Positions 11,231 through 23,511 of a DNA stretch of 53,607 nucleotides are shown here, piece after piece; position 1 is the stretch's first letter; every line of letters starts with the position of its first letter. The stretch is taken from the NCBI GenBank assembly GCA_020048895.1, contig JAIFLV010000036.1, positions 1 to 53,607 of the forward strand, in the 5' to 3' direction. Source of the stretch: Rhodoferax sp. (GTDB lineage Bacteria; Pseudomonadota; Gammaproteobacteria; Burkholderiales; Burkholderiaceae_C). A program made the translations under genes and the position numbers. Under the pieces are notes generated by a model that saw only the letters and a list, made by a program, of their open reading frames with translations, did no database searches and had not been told where the DNA came from.

Positions 11231-11262
11231 AAAAAAGCCTCTTCTTCCACGGAAGAAGAGGC
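11231..11262 (-). terminator. Rho-independent terminator between ccoP and fixH
   Basis: A perfect 12-bp stem (GCCTCTTCTTCC with GGAAGAAGAGGC, two-base loop) followed on the minus strand by TTTTTT. It lies after ccoP and before fixH, and should end or attenuate the ccoNOQP transcript. Confidence 0.85.
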
Positions 11263-11303
11263 GTTGCACCGACTGACAGGGTCAGGCATGTCGATAGAAC
11301 AGC

Positions 11304-12203
11304 TTATTTATTCGACAGGCCCCATACGTAAGCGGCCAACACATGAATCTGTCCATCAGTCAGTTTCCCGGCCTGTGCAGGCATCTGATTCACTTTGCCT
11401 TGGTTGATCATGGCTGTAATGGCCGCTTCTCCAAACCCGTGAAGCCAAATGTTATCGGTCAAATTCGCAGATCCGACCGCCAGCATGCCTTTGGCATCAG
11501 GACCATGGCAAGCTGCGCATACCGCAAACTTTTCTCTTCCCAACTGCGCGCGAACGGAGTCGTGGGGACTATTGGAGAGGCTCAATACGTATTGCGCGAC
11601 ATTCTTGACATCGTCCGCCGTGCCAAGCGCTGCAGCCATGGGGGGCATATTTCCAATGCGTCCCAGATTCAACGTCTCTTTGATCTTGTCCGGCGTTCCA
11701 CCATGCAACCAATCGTTGTCGGTCAAATTCGGGAATCCCTTGGATCCGCGCGCATCCGAACCGTGGCATTGCGAACAATTGTTCATAAACAGCCGCTCGC
11801 CAATCGCCTTGGCTTTAGGATCACGGGAAACGTCTTCCATCGACATCGCAGTAAACTTTGCATAGAGTGGCGCCACTTCAGCATTGCCCTTATCAACTTC
11901 TGCTTGGTATTGACCCAATTGCGACCAGCCAAAACGACCGCCAAAACTTCCCAAACCTGGATACAACGCCAAATAGGCGATACCAAACACGATGGTAATG
12001 ATGAACAGCCATACCCACCACCGCGGCAACGGGTTGTTCATCTCGCGCAGATCACCATCCCAAACGTGCCCCGTCGTGTTGTCGCTTGATGTCATGGCCT
12101 TGGCCTTGCCACTGAACCACAACAGAAGCGCACAGGCGAGAATACTCAGCGCAGTGATACCAGCTACGTAAATCGACCAGAAGTTACTTGTAAAGTCGCT
12201 CAT
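11304..12203 (-). CDS. ccoP: cbb3-type cytochrome c oxidase subunit III (di-haem c)
   Basis: Membrane-anchored di-haem cytochrome c that passes electrons to CcoO/CcoN. It has 299 residues. Two N-terminal membrane segments (about 9-30 and 60-82) are followed by two cytochrome c domains with CSQCH and CAACH haem motifs. Methionine ligands are plausible in NMPPM and NQMPA. ATG at 12203 is preceded by AAGGAA. It is the last gene of ccoNOQP, 21 bp after ccoQ, and is followed by a terminator. Confidence 0.97.
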   Translation of the reverse strand: MSDFTSNFWSIYVAGITALSILACALLLWFSGKAKAMTSSDNTTGHVWDGDLREMNNPLPRWWVWLFIITIVFGIAYLALYPGLGSFGGRFGWSQLGQYQAEVDKGNAEVAPLYAKFTAMSMEDVSRDPKAKAIGERLFMNNCSQCHGSDARGSKGFPNLTDNDWLHGGTPDKIKETLNLGRIGNMPPMAAALGTADDVKNVAQYVLSLSNSPHDSVRAQLGREKFAVCAACHGPDAKGMLAVGSANLTDNIWLHGFGEAAITAMINQGKVNQMPAQAGKLTDGQIHVLAAYVWGLSNK

Positions 12204-12224
12204 TTCATTTCCTTATTCGGTGGT

Positions 12225-12362
12225 TCAATCCTGCTCAAACGGCAGGTTGGCGGCTTCCGTAAAATCGGATGAACGCCGCTTGGACCAGGCCCACCACACA
12301 ATGCCAATAAAGGTCACAAAACTGGCCACCGTCGCCATTGACCGCAAGATATTGATATCCAT
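12225..12362 (-). CDS. ccoQ: cbb3-type oxidase subunit IV (CcoQ)
   Basis: A 45-residue protein (MDINILRSMATVASFVTFIG...) with one membrane helix followed by WWAWSKRRSSDF and an acidic tail ending NLPFEQD. This is the typical CcoQ/FixQ form, which stabilises the oxidase complex. It sits exactly where expected, 17 bp after ccoO and 21 bp before ccoP. Confidence 0.93.
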   Translation of the reverse strand: MDINILRSMATVASFVTFIGIVWWAWSKRRSSDFTEAANLPFEQD

Positions 12363-12379
12363 GGTGTGTACCCCGGCGT

Positions 12380-13003
12380 TTACTTCAGTGCCAGGCCAAG
12401 GACCTGGAGGTAGGCGATCACGGCTTCAAGTTCAGTCTTGCCCTTGACTTCTTCGCTCGCCTTGGCAATTTGATCGTCGGTGTACGGCACGCCCACTTTA
12501 CGCAATGCGTTCATATGCGCCGGCATCACCTCAGCGTCTACAACGGCCTTGGCAAGCCAGGGGTAGGCTGGCATATTCGACTCAGGCACCACATCACGGG
12601 GATTGGTCATGTGGATCACATGCCAGTTGTCACTGTACTTGCCACCAACACGAGCCAGATCTGGGCCAGTGCGCTTGCTACCCCACTGGAACGGATGATC
12701 GTATACGGACTCCCCAGCAACTGAATAGGGTCCGTAACGCAAGGTTTCCGCACGGAATGGGCGAATCATCTGCGAATGGCAGTTGTAGCACCCCTCGCGC
12801 TGGTAGATATCACGTCCAGCCAGTTGGAGCGCCGTGTACGGTTGAACCCCTTTGATTGGCTCAGTCGTCGACTTTTGAAAGAACAGAGGAACAATTTCCA
12901 CCAGGCCGCCGACCAGCAGCACCAGCAGGATGAGAACGATCATCAGGAAGTTGTTGGTCTCGATGCTTTCGTGAGACAAACCAGATTTTGCATTGTTAGA
13001 CAT
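12380..13003 (-). CDS. ccoO: cbb3-type cytochrome c oxidase subunit II (mono-haem c)
   Basis: Membrane-anchored mono-haem cytochrome c of the cbb3 oxidase. The start is ATG at 13003 ([18 protein letters not shown]), giving 207 residues, the usual length. An upstream in-frame start would add 16 residues overlapping ccoN. It has one membrane helix ([20 protein letters not shown]) and one haem motif CYNCH in [14 protein letters not shown], and a SNMPAYPWL segment supplies the distal Met. It follows ccoN by 13 bp. Confidence 0.97.
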   Translation of the reverse strand: MSNNAKSGLSHESIETNNFLMIVLILLVLLVGGLVEIVPLFFQKSTTEPIKGVQPYTALQLAGRDIYQREGCYNCHSQMIRPFRAETLRYGPYSVAGESVYDHPFQWGSKRTGPDLARVGGKYSDNWHVIHMTNPRDVVPESNMPAYPWLAKAVVDAEVMPAHMNALRKVGVPYTDDQIAKASEEVKGKTELEAVIAYLQVLGLALK

Positions 13004-13016
13004 GGCTAGTTCCCTC

Positions 13017-14453
13017 TCAAGCGTGTGCAGCAACAGGTGGAACGTTAACACTCACGGCCCTGCCGGCCGTGGCAGTCTTGAGTGTGTTCCACAGCATGAT
13101 CACCATACCGGTTAGGTACAGCGTGCCACCGAGCAAGCGCAATACATAGAATGGGTAAGTCGCCTTGACCGACTCGACAAAGGTATAGGTCAGCGTACCG
13201 TCGGCGTTTACGGCGCGCCACATCAGACCCTGCATCACCCCGGCAATCCACATTGCCGCGATATAGATCACGATGCCAATGGTCGCGGTCCAGAAGTGCA
13301 CTTCGACAGCTTTCGCGCTGTACATCTGCTTTTGACCAAACAGACGTGGAATCAGGTAGTACATTGAGCCCATGGACACCAGGCCCACCCAACCCAACGC
13401 ACCTGAGTGCACGTGCCCCACGGTCCAGTCGGTGTAGTGGCTCAAGGCATTGACAGTCTTGATGGACATCATTGGACCTTCAAAGGTGCTCATGCCATAG
13501 AAAGACAGAGACACGATCAGAAAACGCAGGATGGGGTCATCACGCAATTTGTGCCATGCGCCCGACAGGGTCATTACGCCATTGATCATGCCGCCCCAGC
13601 TTGGTGCCAGCAGAATCAGGGAGAACACCATACCCACGGACTGCGTCCAGTCAGGCAAGGCGGTGTAATGCAGGTGGTGCGGGCCGGCCCACATGTAGGT
13701 GAAGATCAACGCCCAGAAGTGAACGATGGACAGGCGATAACTATAGACAGGGCGCCCTGCTTGCTTGGGAATGAAGTAGTACATCATGCCCAAAAACGCG
13801 GCTGTCAGGAAGAATCCGACGGCGTTGTGACCATACCACCATTGCACCATGGCATCTTGGACACCCGCATAGGCAGAGTAGGACTTCATTGCGCCTGCAG
13901 GTATCTCGGCACTATTGACAATGTGCAAAATCGCCACAGCAATGATATAGGCACCAAAAAACCAGTTTGCCACGTAAATGTGTTTGACTTTACGTGTCCC
14001 GACAGTGCCAAAAAAGACTACTGCGTATGCCACCCAGATCAAAGTGATCAGGATGTCAATGGGCCACTCCAGTTCCGCATACTCTTTGCTGGTCGTGTAT
14101 CCCAGCGGCAAGGTGACGGCAGCCAGTACGATGACGAGTTGCCAAGCCCAAAAGGTAAATGTCGCCAGTTTGTCGCTAAACAGGCGTACCTGACAGGTTC
14201 TTTGCACAACGTAATAAGACGTAGCAAACAGCGCGCACCCGCCAAACGCGAAAATAACCGCGTTGGTATGCAATGGCCGCAAGCGGCCATAACTCAGCCA
14301 AGAAATACCCAGATTGAGCTCCGGCCAGGCGAGCTGGGCAGCGATGATCACGCCGACCAGCATACCCACCACACCCCAAACAACGGTCATGATGGCGAAC
14401 TGCCGCACAACGGTGTCGTTGTATACAGTCGCACTTTGGTTAGGAAATGCCAT
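13017..14453 (-). CDS. ccoN: cbb3-type cytochrome c oxidase subunit I
   Basis: Catalytic subunit carrying haem b and the high-spin haem b3/CuB site, which reduces oxygen to water with high affinity. It has 478 residues and about 12 membrane helices. Histidine ligands are visible in [38 protein letters not shown] and [15 protein letters not shown]. It is the first gene of ccoNOQP. An FNR box lies about 65 bp upstream of the ATG. Confidence 0.98.
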   Translation of the reverse strand: MAFPNQSATVYNDTVVRQFAIMTVVWGVVGMLVGVIIAAQLAWPELNLGISWLSYGRLRPLHTNAVIFAFGGCALFATSYYVVQRTCQVRLFSDKLATFTFWAWQLVIVLAAVTLPLGYTTSKEYAELEWPIDILITLIWVAYAVVFFGTVGTRKVKHIYVANWFFGAYIIAVAILHIVNSAEIPAGAMKSYSAYAGVQDAMVQWWYGHNAVGFFLTAAFLGMMYYFIPKQAGRPVYSYRLSIVHFWALIFTYMWAGPHHLHYTALPDWTQSVGMVFSLILLAPSWGGMINGVMTLSGAWHKLRDDPILRFLIVSLSFYGMSTFEGPMMSIKTVNALSHYTDWTVGHVHSGALGWVGLVSMGSMYYLIPRLFGQKQMYSAKAVEVHFWTATIGIVIYIAAMWIAGVMQGLMWRAVNADGTLTYTFVESVKATYPFYVLRLLGGTLYLTGMVIMLWNTLKTATAGRAVSVNVPPVAAHA

Positions 14454-14511
14454 TTTTACCTCTTCTTAAATTACCTGGCGGCAAGTCTCCAATGCCGGAC
14501 TGCTTCATCGT

Positions 14512-14525
14512 TTGACTAAGATCAA
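14512..14525. promoter_or_regulatory. FNR box upstream of ccoN
   Basis: TTGAC-TAAG-ATCAA, one mismatch from the FNR consensus. It is centred about 65 bp before ccoN, compatible with a class II activator site near -41.5 and a short leader. It also lies just past the ccoS stop. Confidence 0.8.
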
Positions 14526-14551
14526 ACACGATTGAAAAGACCTTGAACTTT

Positions 14552-14689
14552 TTAGGATTCTTTCAGAATCCTTTCACCTTCAGCCTCGATATCCTCGAAC
14601 TGGCCACGATAAATCGCCCACCACAAGCCGCCCAGGATAAAGAATACGAGAACAACGGAGAGCGGTATCAGCAAATAGAGGATGTCCAT
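14552..14689 (-). CDS. ccoS: cbb3-type oxidase assembly protein CcoS
   Basis: A 45-residue protein with one membrane helix: MDILYLLIPLSVVLVFFILG, then WWAIYRGQFEDIEAEGERIL. This is the standard CcoS/FixS pattern (GQFDD-like motif after the helix). It is required for cofactor insertion into CcoN. ATG at 14689 overlaps the ccoI stop (TGATG), so the two are translationally coupled. Confidence 0.93.
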   Translation of the reverse strand: MDILYLLIPLSVVLVFFILGGLWWAIYRGQFEDIEAEGERILKES

Positions 14690-17004
14690 CAGTGTGAAGG
14701 CTCCAAGGAAAGTCGACGAGAAAGGCGCAACGCATTCATCACCACAATGAGTGAGCTGGTCGCCATGCCAAGACCAGCTGCCCATGCAGGCAACCATCCC
14801 ACGACCGCCAACGGAATGCACGCAGCGTTGTAGGCCAACGCCCACCACAGATTCTGCCTCACTATTGCCATGGTTCGACGCGCAAGAAGAATTGACTGGG
14901 CTATCGCCATCAAATTACCACCCAGCGCCACAAAATCTGCCTGGGCCTGGGCCAACGGAACTGCTCGACCAAACGCGAACGACACATTTGCACCTGCCAA
15001 CACCGGACCATCATTGAGCCCATCACCCACCATGCACACGGTGTTTCCCTGCGTCTGCAAATCTACCAAGACGCCGAGCTTGTCCTGCGGAGTGCATCCG
15101 CCGCGGGCCAGCCCAATGCCCGCCTGCTCTGCAACCCGTTGCACGCTAGGGGTACTGTCGCCCGACAGCATTTGCACCTGAACTTGAGCCTCTTTGAGCA
15201 CTGTCAGTGCAGGAATAGCCTCTGGGCGCAACGCTTCAGCCAGTTCAAAGGTTGCAAGCAACCCTTGAGCGTCGACAAGATACACCTGCAAACCAGCATC
15301 CACGGTATCGGTCAGTCCACAATGGCGTGCTGAACCTAAACGCATCGAATGATCGTGACCTGTGGCGTCAGACAGCAAACGTAACTCGCCTGCCAGACCG
15401 GCCCCGGGTGTTTCAACCGCAGACGCACACTGCCAAATCTCCTCGCAACCACTTCCCTTTTTTGCGGCAGCGACCAATGCACGTGAGGCGGGGTGCAATG
15501 AATGTTGCGCGAGCGCCGCGCCCATTGCCAGCGCTTGTTCATGCGTTATGCCATTTCGGGTTTGCACAGAGGCTAGGACCGCTGAATCCTCAGTTAACGT
15601 ACCTGTCTTGTCGAAAACCACGGTATCCACACGGGAAAGCGCCTCCAGCGCTTGAAGCCTGCGCACCAGAACGCCGCCACGAGCCAACGTTCCAGCGCTG
15701 GCCAGCATAGCCGCTGGTGTAGCCAATGACAGTGCACACGGACAGGTCACCACCAGCACCGCCACGGCAACCATGAGTGCATGACTAGGGTCTGCTCCCC
15801 ACCACCAAGCACACGCTCCCGCTGCTGCGACGAGCACCGCAATCAAAAAGGGTTTCGCGAGCCGGTCGGCCAACAGGGCTCCCTGCGGCTTGCTGGCCGA
15901 CGCGCTTTCCATCAAGGCCACTATCTGTGCGAAACGGGTGTCCGTTCGCACTTTCTGAACCCGCACATGGACTGTCCCGCTCAGGTTGTGACTTCCCGAC
16001 AACACCTGCGAGCCCACTCCCCGCGCGAGCGGAAGCGACTCGCCTGTCAGCAGCGCCTCATCAACACGCGTGTCACCGAGTTCGACTAGCCCATCGGCTA
16101 CAAAAGTCTCTCCCGGGTGCACGCGCAAGATGTCGTCCACCACAACGCGCCGCGCCGCAACCCGCGCAAATTCGCCGCCCTGCAGTCGCTCCACACTGTC
16201 GGGCAATCGGTTCATCAACGCTTCCAGCGATCCGGCCGTGCGGTCTCGCAAGCGCAGTTCCAACCATCGGCCGGTCAGAAGAAAGAAGACGAACATGGTC
16301 AACGAATCAAAGTAGACCTCCTTGCCAAAAGTGCCCTGCGGGTCGAAAGTGCCGGCCGTGCTGACGCAAAAGGTGATCACCATCCCCAGAGCTACCGGTA
16401 GGTCCATGCTGACGCGCATCTGCACGATATCGCGCAGGGCGTTCCTGAAAAATGGACCACAGGAGAAGAGTACAACGGGCAAAGTCAAAACCCAGGAGGC
16501 CCAACGCAGCAACTGCTCCATCTCACCGGTCAAATCCCCCGGAAGGGCAACGTAAGCCGGGTAAGCGTACATCATGACCTGCATCATGCATAACCCAGCC
16601 ACCAGCCACTGCCACAGTGCTTTGCGTGTTTCAGCTTTGCGTCGCTCGCTGGCAAAAACATCGTTGGCGGGCACCGTGCGGTAGCCACTGTCCTGCACCG
16701 CACGCATCCAGTCCGATGGTTTTACCATCCCGGCAGACCAGACCACCTTTGCCCGGTGACTGCCGGCCCCAACCTGTGCACTCAACACCCCGGGAACACG
16801 CATTAACGCATCTTCGACCGTCAATGAACATGCTGCACAGTGCATGCCTTCGATCACGACACTGGACTCCCACCGGTCGTTTTCAGGATCCAAAGAGCGG
16901 CTGAACGCACTCCACTCTTGCGGATCGTCGAGCAATTGCAGCGTATCGCCGGCCTGAAGGGGCGGCGGGGACAGCTGAGGGGGAAATGAGGCGGCGTGCA
17001 ACAC
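14689..17004 (-). CDS. ccoI: Copper-translocating P-type ATPase for cbb3 assembly
   Basis: P1B-type ATPase that exports copper for the CuB centre of cbb3 oxidase. It has 771 residues. The N-terminal heavy-metal domain has GMHCAAC at 53-59. Membrane helices follow from about 130, with TGES in the actuator domain (about 320), the ion-binding CPC at 421-423, phosphorylation motif DKTGT at 465, and GDGLNDGPVL in the ATP hinge. The start appears to be GTG at 17004, without a strong ribosome site. It is coupled to ccoS and divergent from a universal stress gene across an FNR box. Confidence 0.96.
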   Translation of the reverse strand: MLHAASFPPQLSPPPLQAGDTLQLLDDPQEWSAFSRSLDPENDRWESSVVIEGMHCAACSLTVEDALMRVPGVLSAQVGAGSHRAKVVWSAGMVKPSDWMRAVQDSGYRTVPANDVFASERRKAETRKALWQWLVAGLCMMQVMMYAYPAYVALPGDLTGEMEQLLRWASWVLTLPVVLFSCGPFFRNALRDIVQMRVSMDLPVALGMVITFCVSTAGTFDPQGTFGKEVYFDSLTMFVFFLLTGRWLELRLRDRTAGSLEALMNRLPDSVERLQGGEFARVAARRVVVDDILRVHPGETFVADGLVELGDTRVDEALLTGESLPLARGVGSQVLSGSHNLSGTVHVRVQKVRTDTRFAQIVALMESASASKPQGALLADRLAKPFLIAVLVAAAGACAWWWGADPSHALMVAVAVLVVTCPCALSLATPAAMLASAGTLARGGVLVRRLQALEALSRVDTVVFDKTGTLTEDSAVLASVQTRNGITHEQALAMGAALAQHSLHPASRALVAAAKKGSGCEEIWQCASAVETPGAGLAGELRLLSDATGHDHSMRLGSARHCGLTDTVDAGLQVYLVDAQGLLATFELAEALRPEAIPALTVLKEAQVQVQMLSGDSTPSVQRVAEQAGIGLARGGCTPQDKLGVLVDLQTQGNTVCMVGDGLNDGPVLAGANVSFAFGRAVPLAQAQADFVALGGNLMAIAQSILLARRTMAIVRQNLWWALAYNAACIPLAVVGWLPAWAAGLGMATSSLIVVMNALRLSRRLSLEPSH

Positions 17005-17057
17005 GGACTGACAATTTGAATGGGACGCAAGTGTGCCCGGCCGGGTTCCGACTCTAC

Positions 17058-17071
17058 TTGATACAGATCAA
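17058..17071. promoter_or_regulatory. FNR box between ccoI and usp
   Basis: TTGAT-ACAG-ATCAA, a perfect FNR consensus. It is centred 62 bp from the usp ATG and 60 bp from the ccoI start, so it may serve both divergent genes. Confidence 0.85.
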
Positions 17072-17126
17072 GACAGTGATTGGGCACCACGTTAATCTGT
17101 TGGGCAGACACACTCCAGGAAATACT

Positions 17127-17570
17127 ATGTACCAACGCATTCTCGTGGCCACCGATGGATCCGCACTTTCCAAGAAGGCCGTTAAAAGTGCCATTACTCT
17201 GGCTGCGCTGTGCGGTGCCGAGTTGGTGGCGCTGAAAGTAGTGCCCCGCTATCCGCAGAGCTATTTTGAAGGCGGCATCGCGCTGCAGGCGGACGAAGTG
17301 GGACGCGTCGAGAAACAGTGGGCCGATGATGGCCAGGCCGTGGTTGATGCCGTCAAAAAGGCTGCACAAGCGAAAGGTGTCAACGCCCAGGCGCTCACAG
17401 TGAAGTCGGATGTAGTGTCAGACGCCGTGCTCAACGCCGCAAAGAAGCACCAGTGCGATCTCATCGTGATGGCTTCCCATGGACGAAAGGGGATCAAACG
17501 CCTGTTGCTGGGCAGCGAAACCCAGCACGTACTGACACACGCGACGATTCCGGTTCTTGTACTAAAGTAA
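17127..17570 (+). CDS. Universal stress protein, UspA family
   Basis: A 147-residue single Usp domain. MYQRILVATDGSALSKKAV is the N-terminal strand and loop, and the ATP-binding signature is GSHGRKG-like (VMASHGRKGIKRLLLGSETQ), giving G-x2-G-x8-G(S). An ATP-binding type is therefore likely. ATG at 17127 is supported by the family start; earlier in-frame starts would run across the FNR box. It probably supports survival under low oxygen (inference from the FNR site). Confidence 0.93.
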   Translation: MYQRILVATDGSALSKKAVKSAITLAALCGAELVALKVVPRYPQSYFEGGIALQADEVGRVEKQWADDGQAVVDAVKKAAQAKGVNAQALTVKSDVVSDAVLNAAKKHQCDLIVMASHGRKGIKRLLLGSETQHVLTHATIPVLVLK

Positions 17571-17593
17571 GGAATTGGCTCTTTGCGCCCGTG

Positions 17594-17626
17594 GATAGTG
17601 CGCTAGCAGCTACTAACTTTATAGCG
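17594..17626 (-). repeat. Interspersed repeat copy R5
   Basis: On the minus strand it reads CGCTATAAAGTTAGTAGCTG, then CTAGCGCACTAT, matching the 5' half of the family. It is intergenic, between usp and the HD-GYP gene. Confidence 0.45.
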
Positions 17627-17646
17627 ATTCCGCTTCCGGCAGAATT

Positions 17647-18690
17647 TCAATGCTCTTCCTGAAAACGCTCGCGCACCAGCATGGCCTCGTCCCACGCCTT
17701 GAAAAACGCATCAACGCAGGCGGGGTCAAAGTGCGTTCCTGATCCCTCTCGCAGAAAGTCGGCAGCCGCCTGCACCGTCCAGGCCTGCTTGTAAGGCCGC
17801 TCGGAGGTAAGCGCATCGAACACGTCGGCCACGGCCACAATGCGACTGAAAATCGGTATAGCCTCACCCTGCAGCCCGTTGGGATATCCAGACCCATCAA
17901 ACTTTTCGTGGTGCCCACGCGCAATGTCTGCGCCCGCCTGCAGCACGCGCGACGAACTGCCTTTGAGCAGATCAAAGCCAAAAATGGCATGTTGCTTCAT
18001 GATTTCAAATTCATCTGCGTCGAGCCTACCGGGCTTGAGGAGGATTTTGTCGGCAATTCCCACCTTTCCGATGTCATGCAATGGCGCTGCTTCAAGCAGC
18101 AATTCCTGATCTGCCTGTGAGAGCGACAACTCGCGCGCAATCAGGCGCGAAAAGTGGGCCATCCGCAAAATATGCGCACCCGTCTCGGGGTCCCGGTATT
18201 CGGCAGCTCGGCACAGACGAATGACGGTCTCGCGCTCCCGCTCGACAATCTCATGGGTGGCTTTTCGCACCTCGTCGGCCAACCAGGCTGCACGATCGAC
18301 CAACTGCTTGCGCGCATCGCTGACAACGAGCATGTTGCGCGTGCGCGCCAGAAACTCCACCTTGTCCACCGGCTTGGTGAGGAAATCATTGGCACCCATG
18401 TCCAGTGCGCGATAGCGCAGCTGCTTCTGGTCATTGGCCGTGATCATGACCACCGGAACCCATTCCCGACCCGGGATTTCCCGCAGCCGCCGAATGAATT
18501 CCAGTCCGTCAATGTCCGGCATCATGTAGTCCACGATGACCAGGTCGGGCACGTGCTCCTGCACCCACACCAAAGCGTCAATCGCCTGCGCGAAGGGTCG
18601 TGGTTCACAATTCTCCAGCTTCTTGACGAGCGCGGCAAACAAGATCAGATTGATCTCGGTATCGTCAATGATGAGCACTTGGTGGGGCAC
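17647..18690 (-). CDS. Response regulator with HD-GYP domain (cyclic-di-GMP phosphodiesterase type)
   Basis: A 347-residue RpfG-like protein. The receiver domain (1-125) has IIDD at 7-10, phosphoacceptor Asp54 (VIVDYMMPDIDG) and Lys in TKPVDK. The HD-GYP domain (about 150-340) has the metal pair HD at 205-206 (LHDIGKVGIADKIL), then GHHEKFDGSGYP at 259-270 and VADVFDALTSERPY. All key residues for c-di-GMP hydrolysis are present. The start is probably GTG at 18690 with GAGG about 10 bases upstream. It lies 35 bp after the hybrid kinase and is its likely phosphorylation target. Confidence 0.95.
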   Translation of the reverse strand: MPHQVLIIDDTEINLILFAALVKKLENCEPRPFAQAIDALVWVQEHVPDLVIVDYMMPDIDGLEFIRRLREIPGREWVPVVMITANDQKQLRYRALDMGANDFLTKPVDKVEFLARTRNMLVVSDARKQLVDRAAWLADEVRKATHEIVERERETVIRLCRAAEYRDPETGAHILRMAHFSRLIARELSLSQADQELLLEAAPLHDIGKVGIADKILLKPGRLDADEFEIMKQHAIFGFDLLKGSSSRVLQAGADIARGHHEKFDGSGYPNGLQGEAIPIFSRIVAVADVFDALTSERPYKQAWTVQAAADFLREGSGTHFDPACVDAFFKAWDEAMLVRERFQEEH

Positions 18691-18725
18691 AGTGGTAAAC
18701 CTCTTAGTCGTTGTGCGATGTATCG

Positions 18726-22262
<3,537 letters not shown>

Positions 22263-22296
22263 GCCAAGAATGGAATAGACAATTTCAGGACTAGCC

Positions 22297-23430
22297 TCAA
22301 TTGGTCTCGGAAAGCACCGTAATGGTCATGGTCTGGTTGTGCAACTTGCATTCCGAAGAGTGGTTGAAGGGGCTGATTTCCCCGTAAGAATAGAAACCCG
22401 TCAGGGTTGCACTCTTGCCGACGACGTCGGCGACCGCCTCGACCTCCTCGTCCACCCGTCCCCCCATCACCAGCTTGCGCCCCACACAGCTCACGAGCAG
22501 CGCCAAAGCAGGCCCGGTAAACGATTGCGTGGCTTTTGCCGCAAGCGCCGCGGACTCGGCACCATCCACCAACGCGTCGGTGCTGGCGTGCATCAGCTTG
22601 AGGTACCCATTGGTATCGATATCGCCCGCAAGGGTCAAACTTCCCTGGGCCTCATCAACACCCAAAATGGTGCGAATCAGACCCACTTCGCTATGGTCAC
22701 TGCCCAGCATGGCAAATGGAAACAGCAGGCCCGAAGCCGGGAGGCCCTTGGCGTGCTCACCCAAATAGCGCTTGTAAACCTCCAGGGCTGGCTCACCGTC
22801 GAGCTCAAACAATACGTTGTGCTCGCTGCGCGTCACCTTGCGCGCCGGGCCAAATGGGGACCAACCACCAAACGACCCATGCGACAGCACGAGTTTTTCA
22901 CCATAGAAACCCACACAGGTCAACCGGTCGCTGCTCAAGCCCTGCCGGTCAAGTACCCGGGTCTGCGAAAACGCCCCGCCATCGCCCGCCAAACCGCCGG
23001 TGATGGGAATGGTGCTCCCCAGCACTTCTGTCATGCCCGCAAGTACCGCACTGCCATTGATCTGCACCCCCTGGCCAAAGATCAGGATCGCACGCAATCC
23101 CGCCACAGGAAGCGCCTGAGCCAACCGACGACCAGCATCCAGGGAGTCCTCCATGCCTGCCAAAACGGTACTAACCTGCTCCATGCACACCGTATCAAAT
23201 TTGACGGCGGTGACCACCAGACTGCCGTCTGTTACCCCATTGCCAGAAATCTCGCCGGCAGTGGAGCATCCGGCTCGTATGGCATTTGGAAAGGATGTTT
23301 GCAGCGCGGGCGCCGCCTGCTGCAACAAGTCAACCGAACCGAAAGCCATCACCAAGTCCGGGCTCAGGGAAGCTAAAGATGAAAAATCGGCGGACTCGGC
23401 GCTGTGCCCGACGGCTTGTAATACTTGCAT
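22297..23430 (-). CDS. FIST N/C domain sensory protein
   Basis: A 377-residue protein matching the FIST N and FIST C domains, proposed from comparative genomics to bind small ligands such as amino acids. Seen: an SLSPDLVMAFGS strand and RAGCSTAGEISGNGVTDGSL in the N half; ITGGLAGDGGAF in the centre; and C-terminal VSCVGRKLVMGG and GFYSYGEISPF, a FIST C hallmark. There is no signal peptide or membrane helix, so it should be cytosolic. It is the first gene of a three-gene set with a hybrid kinase and an HD-GYP regulator. Confidence 0.92.
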   Translation of the reverse strand: MQVLQAVGHSAESADFSSLASLSPDLVMAFGSVDLLQQAAPALQTSFPNAIRAGCSTAGEISGNGVTDGSLVVTAVKFDTVCMEQVSTVLAGMEDSLDAGRRLAQALPVAGLRAILIFGQGVQINGSAVLAGMTEVLGSTIPITGGLAGDGGAFSQTRVLDRQGLSSDRLTCVGFYGEKLVLSHGSFGGWSPFGPARKVTRSEHNVLFELDGEPALEVYKRYLGEHAKGLPASGLLFPFAMLGSDHSEVGLIRTILGVDEAQGSLTLAGDIDTNGYLKLMHASTDALVDGAESAALAAKATQSFTGPALALLVSCVGRKLVMGGRVDEEVEAVADVVGKSATLTGFYSYGEISPFNHSSECKLHNQTMTITVLSETN

Positions 23431-23511
23431 GTCCGGGACTCCAATGTTGTCAAAGGAAGGGTATGGAAAACGATAATACGCTGGATCAATGCATCCGACC
23501 GCTACTCGACG

